This document shows, in pieces, positions 1 through 5,724 of a stretch of DNA of 5,794 bases (its first letter is position 1; the number at the start of each line of letters is the position of its first letter). Source of the stretch: Promethearchaeia archaeon (GTDB taxonomy: Archaea; Asgardarchaeota; Lokiarchaeia; Sigyniarchaeales; SOKP01); contig JAHQWX010000136.1 in NCBI GenBank assembly GCA_029856375.1, positions 1 to 5,794 on the forward strand. The letters run 5' to 3'. The notes beneath the pieces are model-generated. The model was not told the DNA's origin, did no database searches, and saw only the letters and a list, made by a program, of their open reading frames with translations. The translations under genes and the position numbers were made by a program.

Positions 1-797
1 AAATCGTAAACAAACCAGATAATGTTTTAACGGGAAAGGGGCTTGAATTCGGAGGCTCATTAATCAGACCAGAGGCCACGGGTTATGGAGCGACTTATTT
101 CGCGCAAGAAATGTTAAAAGTCAAGGGAACAGATCTTAATGGGAAGGTATGTACAGTTTCTGGATCAGGAAATGTAGCTCAATATACAGTAGAAAAAGTC
201 AACCAATTAGGAGGGAAAGTTGTAACGTTATCTGATTCAAACGGTTCGATTTACGATCCTGATGGCGTCTCTTTCGGCAAGAAATTCGATTTCTTTTTAG
301 ATTTGAAACAAATTAGGCGTGGAAGAATTAAAGAATATGCGGAAGAATTCAACGTTGAATATAGGCCCGATAAACGCCCATGGGATATTAAATGTGATTT
401 AGCGTTTCCAAGCGCCCATGAAAATGAAATTGATGCAAAAGACGCTCAGAATTTAGTTGATAACGGCGTTATTGCGGTAGTTGAGGGTGCAAATATGCCC
501 GCTTCGCTTGAAGCAACTAACCTATTTTTAGAGGCTGGAGTTGCATTTGCTCCTGGGAAGGCTGCCAACGCTGGAGGCGTCGCTACATCTGGTCTGGAAA
601 TGATTCAAAATTCCATGAGAACGTCTTGGACTCGTGAGAAAGTTGATAAGAAATTGCATATAATTATGAGGAAAATCCATAATAACGCGTATCAAGCATC
701 TAAAGACTATGGACAACCCGGAAATTATGTTATTGGTGCCAATATCGCAGGATTTGTGAAAGTCGCTGATGCAATGATTGCTCAAGGATTCTGGTAA
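1..797 (+). CDS. gdhA: NADP-type glutamate dehydrogenase, 3' part (5' end outside window)
   Basis: This enzyme catalyses reversible reductive amination of 2-oxoglutarate with ammonium and NAD(P)H to give glutamate, in the cytoplasm. Reading frame starts at base 3 and 264 residues are visible, ending in TAA. The sequence follows the roughly 450-residue hexameric type I family (E. coli GdhA-like) closely: a GGSLIRPEATGYG segment (bases 51-89), the Rossmann motif GSGNVAQY (about 162-185), SDSNG after the second strand (231-245), which resembles the SDSSG of NADP-specific members, then EGANMP, APGKAANAGGVATSG and the C-terminal ANIAGFVKVADAM. About 185 N-terminal residues, including the catalytic lysines of the substrate domain, lie upstream of the window. 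The usual CATQNE motif reads SAHENE here (411-428). The next gene downstream on the same strand is an NADPH-linked Nfn-type complex, suggesting supply of reductant. This GDH type is commoner in bacteria and eukaryotic microbes than in the best-studied archaea, so transfer is possible. Family identity is secure; cofactor preference is inferred. Confidence 0.95.
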   Translation, partial: IVNKPDNVLTGKGLEFGGSLIRPEATGYGATYFAQEMLKVKGTDLNGKVCTVSGSGNVAQYTVEKVNQLGGKVVTLSDSNGSIYDPDGVSFGKKFDFFLDLKQIRRGRIKEYAEEFNVEYRPDKRPWDIKCDLAFPSAHENEIDAKDAQNLVDNGVIAVVEGANMPASLEATNLFLEAGVAFAPGKAANAGGVATSGLEMIQNSMRTSWTREKVDKKLHIIMRKIHNNAYQASKDYGQPGNYVIGANIAGFVKVADAMIAQGFW

Positions 798-825
798 ATA
801 GAACAAAGAATTTCTAAAAATAATA

Positions 826-845
826 TTTTGTTTTTATCTTTATTT
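826..845 (+). terminator. T-rich tract after gdhA, likely archaeal-type terminator
   Basis: About 30 bases after the gdhA stop the plus strand becomes a run of T interrupted by single G, A or C (T4, T5, T3, T3), with no hairpin in front. Such T-tracts are the usual transcription stop signal in archaea. A second tract of eight T lies at 905-912. This suggests gdhA is transcribed separately from the downstream operon, though read-through cannot be excluded. Confidence 0.5.
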
Positions 846-923
846 AGGGACTTTTCAAGATTTTAACTCTCATGTGATTAATATTTAACAATCTAAAACG
901 AAGCTTTTTTTTATTCTACATTA

Positions 924-937
924 TTTTAAATTTAAAG
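924..937 (+). promoter_or_regulatory. Candidate TATA element / AT palindrome upstream of nfnA
   Basis: Bases 925-936 read TTTAAATTTAAA, a perfect 12-base palindrome, placed 25-36 bases before the ATG at 961. An archaeal TATA box lies about 25 bases before the transcription start, so this one would start transcripts within a few bases of the ATG. There is no Shine-Dalgarno match in the A-rich stretch before the ATG (945-960), which fits a leaderless or very short-leader mRNA. The whole gap is AT-rich, so the match is only suggestive. Confidence 0.4.
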
Positions 938-960
938 AATATTGAAAAAAAAGTAAAAGA

Positions 961-1845
961 ATGCCATATAAAATTTTGGAGAAGAGAGAGTTAGGGGATA
1001 GCGATATCTTATTCGAGATGGTTTTAGAAACTCCTCTAATTGCTAAAAAAGCTCGTGCTGGTCATTTCGTTTTAATTAGGATCAACGAGACTGGCGAGCG
1101 AATTCCATTGACGGTTGCTGATTACGATCGAGAAAAAGGAACTATTACAATAGTTTTTCAAGTCGTGGGAAAAACTACTAAACTTTTATCGCATCAAAAT
1201 ATTGGTAACGAGATTCTTGATGTTATTGGTCCCTTAGGAAACGCAATTCATGTTGAAAAAATTGAGGATCCCATCGTTATCGTTGGTGGGGGCGTTGGAA
1301 TTGCCCCTTGTTATCCACAAGCAAAAGAGTTAAAGGAAGCGGGTAATAAAATAATTACCATAATGGGTGCGCGAAACACTGGTTTGTTATTTTGGCGAGA
1401 AAAAATGCGCGCTGTGAGCGACGAGTTAATTATATGTACCGACGACGGTACGGAAGGTATAAAAGGAGTAGTAACGGAGCCTCTCAAGGACATTATTAAA
1501 AGAGAGAAAGTAGCCTATGTTATTGCTATAGGCCCTCTAATTATGATGAAATTCGTGGCACTTACAACAAATGGATCTGGCGACTTACCAAAGGTAAAAA
1601 CTTACATCTCGCTCAACACAATCATGATCGATGGTACTGGAATGTGCGGTGGATGCAGATATCCAACATTAGATGGGCAGATTTTTCACGCGTGCGTTGA
1701 TGGACCAGATGTAGACGGGCACACGGTTGATTTCGACCAATTGTTAAAAAGAGCCACGAGGTTTTTAGAAGAAGAGAAGATTTGCCTGGACGCATACGAC
1801 CACGCTTGCCAAGCGTTAGAAAAATATAAGGAGGAGAATATGTAA
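961..1845 (+). CDS. nfnA: NfnA/SudB-type flavoprotein, NAD(H)- and ferredoxin-linked subunit of NADP oxidoreductase
   Basis: This is the small subunit of an NfnAB/SudBA-type NADH-dependent reduced ferredoxin:NADP oxidoreductase. In characterised members it binds FAD and a [2Fe-2S] cluster and exchanges electrons with NAD(H); it is cytoplasmic. The protein is 294 residues, close to the family's usual 275-300. The FAD-binding barrel has RIPLT at residues 47-51 and GPLGNA near 90-95. The nucleotide-binding domain has GGGVGIAPC at 109-117 and IGPLIMMK near 190-197. The C-terminal cluster loop has Asp224, Cys229, Cys232 and Cys245, followed by DGPDVDGH. The Asp in place of the first Cys is the pattern of NfnA rather than of the PyrK subunit of dihydroorotate dehydrogenase, which has four Cys. 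The start is the first ATG after an in-frame stop at 943-945 and matches the family N-terminus. It is two bases from the next gene, so the two are an operon and presumably one complex. PyrK is the main alternative and is disfavoured by the Asp ligand and the NfnB partner. Confidence 0.93.
   Translation: MPYKILEKRELGDSDILFEMVLETPLIAKKARAGHFVLIRINETGERIPLTVADYDREKGTITIVFQVVGKTTKLLSHQNIGNEILDVIGPLGNAIHVEKIEDPIVIVGGGVGIAPCYPQAKELKEAGNKIITIMGARNTGLLFWREKMRAVSDELIICTDDGTEGIKGVVTEPLKDIIKREKVAYVIAIGPLIMMKFVALTTNGSGDLPKVKTYISLNTIMIDGTGMCGGCRYPTLDGQIFHACVDGPDVDGHTVDFDQLLKRATRFLEEEKICLDAYDHACQALEKYKEENM
1828..1836 (+). promoter_or_regulatory. Shine-Dalgarno sequence for the fusion gene
   Basis: AAGGAGGAG lies inside the last codons of nfnA, 11 bases before the ATG at 1848. 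It is the strongest ribosome-binding match on the plus strand. The spacing is slightly long but supports ATG 1848 as the start; the nearer ATG at 1840 is out of frame and is the last Met codon of nfnA. Translation of the two genes is probably coupled. Confidence 0.6.
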
Positions 1846-1847
1846 TC

Positions 1848-4595
1848 ATGGTAAGATCCTCACCCTTACTTGAAAGATTGGCGGAGAACAAGGAAAAAAT
1901 CCTCACGATTAAGAAGTATAGCGAAGAGGAATACAATAAACTAATCGAGGATTTGACGCAAGCGGAAGAAGAACGAATAAAAGTTCTTGAAAAAATCAAA
2001 GAAACTAACTCGGTCGATCTCCAAAATTTAGCCAGCGAATTGGGAATTCCAGAAGAGAGAGTAAATTACGATGTTCAATATCTAAAGGAATTAGGATTAC
2101 TTGAGCCGTTTGGATTGGTCTCGAAATTTTATAAAAGCATCGAAAATAAAAACGAAATAGAGGGTTTATTTCCAAATATCGCTGTGATTAGGGATAAAAA
2201 AATTTGTAGCGGGTGCGGTTTATGCGCTTCGGTCTGTCCAACAAACTCGATCCATTTCGAAAACGATGCCTTAAAAATCTACGATGAAGTGTGCATAAAG
2301 TGTGGATTATGCTACTCGGGCTGTCCTCGGTCGTTCTTCCCGAAAGAATTGAAAAAGATAGCAGATAACGCAAGCGCTGACGCAAAATATCTCAAGCAGT
2401 TTAATTTTTACGGGGAAGTGTTTACAGCTCATACGAAAGACGACGCGATAAAAGAAGTAGGGCAAGACGGAGGAATCGTCACATCGCTATTTAAAACCTC
2501 ATTTGAAAAAGATATGGTTGATGCAGTTTTAGCCGTCGGCGTGGGAATGAACGCGCACGAGCCATTACCACTTTTTGTTGAAAACGAAGTGGATTTATTA
2601 AAAACTGCTGGAACGAGGTACGCCAACGCTCATGCATTAAGAATCTTACACAATGGGAGGAAATACAAGCGGTTGGCGATAATTGGAACTGCTTGCGCTT
2701 TGGAGGCGCTCCAAAAAATCTCAGTTTACCCTCTCAATAAACCTTTTTACGATAATATTACTTTAAAGATTGGATTATTTTGCATGGAATCGTTCGATTA
2801 CGAAAATATCCTCAATATAATACATAAGGAGTTTCCCACGAGAGGAGTGATAGATCCATATTCCATTAAGAAGATGGACATAAACAAGGGTCGTTTCTAT
2901 TTATATCGAGATAATAACACTTCGCTTGAATTACCACTAAGTAAGATAAAAAAATATGGAAGGTTTGGCTGCTTTTTGTGCAGCGATTTAACTGCTGGAC
3001 TTTGCGATATTTCTGTTGGTTCAATTGGTTCTGAACCGGAGTGGTCGACCGTTATCACAAGAAGCAATAAAGGAACTGATTTACTCCAGAAATCTATTGA
3101 TCTCAATTTGGTAGAAAAGCAACCGATTGAGGAGGACAGCAAAAGTTTTACATCATTGAGCAGAATTGCCACATCAAAGCTCAAATTACACGAGGAAATT
3201 CCGAGGCAAGTTATGAAAGAGCAAGATCCAAAAGAGAGAATTCAAAATTTCAACGAAGTACCTTTCGGTTTTACCTTAGAACAAGCTAAGCTTGAGGCTC
3301 AGAGATGCATGCAATGCGGAAATCCTCTCTGCGTAACTGGTTGCCCCGTAAAAATCGATATCCCTAAGTTTATTAGGCTCATAAAGCAAGAAAAACTATC
3401 CGAAGCAATTAATCACATAAAATACTTTAATTTACTTCCCGCTATTTGCGGTCGAGTGTGCCCTCAAGAAACCCAGTGCGAGGAGACATGTTTATTAGGT
3501 GCGGTTGACGATCCAATTGCTATTGGAACGCTTGAACGATTTATTGCGGATTGGGAACGCGAAGGTCAAACAATATCCTGTCCCGAATGTCGAGATGCAA
3601 ATGGAATAAAAGTAGGGATTATAGGGTCAGGTCCCGCGGGTTTAACCTGCGCAGGAGAGCTTTTAATGCGCGGGTACGATATTACCGTTTTTGAGGCGTT
3701 CCACGCGGGAGGAGGCGTTCTCGTTTACGGGATTCCGGAGTTTCGGCTCCCAAAGGCTATCGTAAAACAAGAAATTGAAACGCTCAAAATGATTGGTGGC
3801 ACAATAAAGTACAACATGATAATCGGAAAAATATTAACCTTAGACGATTTGAGAGAAATGGGATTCAAGGCATTCTTCGTGGGGGTTGGAGCTGGATTGC
3901 CAATGTTTTTGAGAGTACCAGGTTTGGCCTTGAACGGCGTTTTAACTGCAAACGAGTTCCTCACAAGAGCTAACTTAATGAAAGCGTATAGGTTTCCAGA
4001 ATACGATACGCCTATTAAAATTGGCAACGAGGTGTGCGTGATTGGTGGGGGAAATGTTGCAATGGACTCTGCCAGAGTTGCGTTGAGACTGGGTGCGGAA
4101 AAGGTATATATTGTGTATAGGAGATCTAAAAAAGAGATGCCCGCGAGAAGGGCAGAATATCATCACGGGAAAGAAGAAGGTATAATTTTTCGATTTTTAA
4201 CTAATCCAGTTGAATTTATTGGGGACGAGAACGGGCATGTCAAGCAAATGAAGGTTATTAAAATGGAACTTGGTGAACCAGACGACTCGGGCAGACGCAG
4301 ACCAATTCCAATCGAAGGTTCCGAATATATTATTGATGTGGACACGGTTATTATTGCAATCGGGACGAGAGCGAATCCTATCCTTACGAACTCGGCTCCC
4401 GAAATAAAGTTAAATAAATGGGGGTATATTGAAGCAGACGAGACGGGGAGAACGAGCGTAGAAGATGTGTGGGCGGGTGGAGATATCGTTACGGGTGCAG
4501 CCACTGTGATATCGGCAATGGGAGCTGGGAAGGAAGCAGCGGAGGAAATTGACGAATACCTAACACAAAAATATTTAGGTAAAGAAGAAAATTAA
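1848..4595 (+). CDS. Multidomain redox fusion: wHTH-like / 2x[4Fe-4S] / FrhB (FpoF-like) / NfnB (SudA)
   Basis: This 915-residue protein joins an F420-type dehydrogenase module to the large subunit of an Nfn-type transhydrogenase. Residues 1-40 are charged and helical. Residues about 41-95 look like a winged helix-turn-helix. Two ferredoxin motifs follow: Cys120, 123, 126, 130 and Cys149, 152, 155, 159. Residues about 187-425 are FrhB N- and C-terminal domains, with FYGEVF at 187-192, GQDGGIVTSL at 205-214, TAGTRYAN at 253-260, Cys283, Cys312, and the signature GCFLCSDLTAGLCDISVG (Cys375, 378, 386). NfnB homology starts near residue 451. It has cluster cysteines 487, 490, 495, 499, 534, 538, 544, 548, FAD motif GSGPAG at 593-598, NADP motif GGGNVAMD at 733-740 with VYRRSKKEMPAR at 756-767, and terminal AGGD at 876-879. 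ANEFLTRANLMKAYRFPEYDTP is nearly diagnostic of NfnB/SudA over GltD. NfnB alone is about 465 residues, so the N-terminal 450 are an addition. Known family chemistry: NfnB holds the bifurcating FAD and binds NADP(H) and ferredoxin; FpoF-like modules oxidise F420H2. Inferred: a complex with NfnA linking NADPH, NADH, ferredoxin and a third carrier. Domain identities are secure; the third carrier is not shown. Confidence 0.93.
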   Translation: MVRSSPLLERLAENKEKILTIKKYSEEEYNKLIEDLTQAEEERIKVLEKIKETNSVDLQNLASELGIPEERVNYDVQYLKELGLLEPFGLVSKFYKSIENKNEIEGLFPNIAVIRDKKICSGCGLCASVCPTNSIHFENDALKIYDEVCIKCGLCYSGCPRSFFPKELKKIADNASADAKYLKQFNFYGEVFTAHTKDDAIKEVGQDGGIVTSLFKTSFEKDMVDAVLAVGVGMNAHEPLPLFVENEVDLLKTAGTRYANAHALRILHNGRKYKRLAIIGTACALEALQKISVYPLNKPFYDNITLKIGLFCMESFDYENILNIIHKEFPTRGVIDPYSIKKMDINKGRFYLYRDNNTSLELPLSKIKKYGRFGCFLCSDLTAGLCDISVGSIGSEPEWSTVITRSNKGTDLLQKSIDLNLVEKQPIEEDSKSFTSLSRIATSKLKLHEEIPRQVMKEQDPKERIQNFNEVPFGFTLEQAKLEAQRCMQCGNPLCVTGCPVKIDIPKFIRLIKQEKLSEAINHIKYFNLLPAICGRVCPQETQCEETCLLGAVDDPIAIGTLERFIADWEREGQTISCPECRDANGIKVGIIGSGPAGLTCAGELLMRGYDITVFEAFHAGGGVLVYGIPEFRLPKAIVKQEIETLKMIGGTIKYNMIIGKILTLDDLREMGFKAFFVGVGAGLPMFLRVPGLALNGVLTANEFLTRANLMKAYRFPEYDTPIKIGNEVCVIGGGNVAMDSARVALRLGAEKVYIVYRRSKKEMPARRAEYHHGKEEGIIFRFLTNPVEFIGDENGHVKQMKVIKMELGEPDDSGRRRPIPIEGSEYIIDVDTVIIAIGTRANPILTNSAPEIKLNKWGYIEADETGRTSVEDVWAGGDIVTGAATVISAMGAGKEAAEEIDEYLTQKYLGKEEN

Positions 4596-4600
4596 TTACC

Positions 4601-5059
4601 CTATTTTTTGACCATTTTATCTTTATCCTTTTTATGAGTGTAAATTGTCACTATTAAACTAACTGCAAAAACAGCAAACACGATAAAACCAATAACCAAA
4701 TCGATTACAAAAGAAATGGCTAATAACCCCCAAAACGCAATGTAATAGAAAATGACATAAGGCACAACAATTTTTAGATTGGTCCGAAATTCGAGTTTCA
4801 ATATATAATCTAAAACCATTTCAATTATTAAGAAACTGATTATGATAATTATATAAATGATTATCCATAAATCTGTACCGATTAAAATGTAATCGATCAA
4901 AACGATACTCAGTGGCACGATGCAAGATATTACGATATAACCAAACAAATGTTCGGTACGCTCTAAACCTTTTATCCTTGCAAGAAATATTAATATAATG
5001 AGTACATTCAGCAGAATTGCTGTAAAAATAAAAATACAATCGAATAATGTTATCGCCAT
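4601..5059 (-). CDS. Small integral membrane protein with five predicted helices, function unknown
   Basis: I do not recognise a characterised function. The 152-residue product is almost entirely hydrophobic, with five likely membrane helices at residues about 5-27, 41-60, 64-86, 97-117 and 119-140, and a Lys/Asp-rich tail (142-152) that is probably cytoplasmic. The loop LDYILKLEFR (83-92) and the aromatic VPYVIFYYIAFWG (99-111) are the most distinctive stretches and look like they could be conserved motifs. There are no Cys or His clusters suggesting metal or heme binding and no transporter signature. The start ATG at 5059 has only a weak purine run (AGAGAGA) before it. It follows hisH by 32 bases on the same strand, but a T-rich tract lies between, so it may have its own transcript. 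It converges on the nfn operon with five bases between the stop codons. That it is a real gene is supported by strongly hydrophobic, uninterrupted coding fitting the gap exactly. Confidence 0.8.
   Translation of the reverse strand: MAITLFDCIFIFTAILLNVLIILIFLARIKGLERTEHLFGYIVISCIVPLSIVLIDYILIGTDLWIIIYIIIIISFLIIEMVLDYILKLEFRTNLKIVVPYVIFYYIAFWGLLAISFVIDLVIGFIVFAVFAVSLIVTIYTHKKDKDKMVKK
4603..4634 (+). terminator. T-rich terminator region after the nfn operon
   Basis: Eight bases after the fusion gene's stop the plus strand carries six T in a row (4604-4609), followed by further T-rich clusters to about 4634, with no hairpin. It lies inside the 3' end of the opposing membrane protein gene, so transcripts from the two strands probably overlap briefly. 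Confidence 0.45.
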
Positions 5060-5070
5060 ATCTCTCTATC

Positions 5071-5091
5071 AGTAAAAATAAAAATTAAAAA
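5071..5091 (-). terminator. T-rich tract after hisH on the minus strand
   Basis: Read on the minus strand, the DNA just after the hisH stop is three runs of five T separated by AA or A, without a preceding hairpin. This is a good candidate archaeal-type terminator for the his genes. The same AT-rich stretch could also hold the promoter of the membrane protein gene that begins at 5059; the two uses cannot be separated by eye. Confidence 0.5.
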
Positions 5092-5721
5092 TTATCTTTT
5101 ACAATATTCTAGGAAATTCTCATAGAGCATAATTCCTTTTTTTCCCGATTTTTCTGGGTGAAATTGCGTCGCAATAACCGAATCTTTTTGCACTATCGAA
5201 GCAAATTCGATTTCTCCATATGTAGTCATCCCTAAAATACTTGATTGGTCTCTTGGCTTGCCGTAAAAACTGTGAACGAAGTAAAAAAAAGAATTATTTG
5301 GCACATTTTGAACGAAGATATGATTGATATCCTTTATATCAACGCTGTTCCAACCTATTTGGGGTATCTTATCGACTTTTTGTGGATCAAACCTTATTAT
5401 AGATCCTGGAATTATGTCGAGTCCCTTGTGGGTACCATGTTCGAAACCTTCAGAATATAACAATTGTAAACCGAGACATATTCCTAAAAGGGGTATTTTA
5501 TCTTTAACTAATTGATTAATCACCGGAACGAGGCTTTTTTCGTTAAGATGCCTCATAGCGTCTCCAAACGCGCCCACTCCGGGGAGAATAACTCCGTCGG
5601 CATCAAAAATTGTGGTTGGATCCGAGGTGATGGTACTATCCACATTTAAATGGTGTAGGAGCTTATTGATACTCTTAAGATTTCCCATCTCGTAATCAAT
5701 TATCGCGATTTTCAAAGCCAT
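5092..5721 (-). CDS. hisH: Imidazole glycerol phosphate synthase, glutaminase subunit HisH
   Basis: HisH hydrolyses glutamine and channels ammonia to HisF, which makes imidazole glycerol phosphate and AICAR in histidine biosynthesis; cytoplasmic. The product is 209 residues from ATG 5721, normal for the family (about 200-215). Counting from that Met, it shows the N-terminal IAIIDYEMGNLKS, the oxyanion-loop PGVGAFGDAM (47-56), nucleophile elbow GICLGLQLL with Cys82, PQIGWN (120-125), and the triad's QFHPEKS with His188 and Glu190. All class I glutaminase catalytic residues are present. An in-frame TTG at 5724 directly abuts the hisF stop and would add one residue. ATG is preferred because it matches the family start and sits 9 bases after a GAGG ribosome-binding match (5734-5731) located inside the end of hisF. 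The order hisF-hisH with three bases between indicates an operon and likely translational coupling. HisH/HisF paralogs also occur in surface-sugar amination pathways, but nothing here points to that. Confidence 0.95.
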   Translation of the reverse strand: MALKIAIIDYEMGNLKSINKLLHHLNVDSTITSDPTTIFDADGVILPGVGAFGDAMRHLNEKSLVPVINQLVKDKIPLLGICLGLQLLYSEGFEHGTHKGLDIIPGSIIRFDPQKVDKIPQIGWNSVDIKDINHIFVQNVPNNSFFYFVHSFYGKPRDQSSILGMTTYGEIEFASIVQKDSVIATQFHPEKSGKKGIMLYENFLEYCKR

Positions 5722-5724
5722 CAA

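Noticed and set aside
528..806. Open frame of 92 codons on the minus strand over the end of gdhA
   Set aside because: It is complementary to the conserved C-terminus of glutamate dehydrogenase and shows no protein-like pattern.
798..960. Hidden small gene, tRNA or riboswitch in the gap after gdhA
   Set aside because: The gap is AT-rich with T- and A-runs, no cloverleaf or stable stem visible, and no protein-like open frame.
1848..3122. Subunit of an F420-reducing [NiFe] hydrogenase
   Set aside because: No large or small hydrogenase subunit, and no CxxC nickel motifs, lie in the window; the FrhB domain is fused to NfnB and pairs with NfnA instead.
3110..3260. Fusion created by a sequencing or assembly error
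   Set aside because: The reading frame passes through the junction without a shift, the linker is composition-like its surroundings, and the NfnB N-terminal homology (IPRQVMKEQDP) is intact. Read coverage across it would still be the decisive test.
4163..4504. Open frame of 113 codons on the minus strand inside the fusion gene
   Set aside because: It lies antisense to the strongly conserved NADP-binding and C-terminal region of NfnB, and its translation is low-complexity without any recognisable motif.
3198..4595. Small subunit of glutamate synthase (GltD), suggested by the neighbouring gdhA
   Set aside because: The NfnB/SudA-specific segment near residues 701-722 and the adjacent NfnA subunit favour Nfn; no GltB large subunit is present.
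5245..5460. Open frame of 71 codons on the plus strand opposite hisH
   Set aside because: It is antisense to conserved HisH coding sequence and has no motif or ribosome-binding site.
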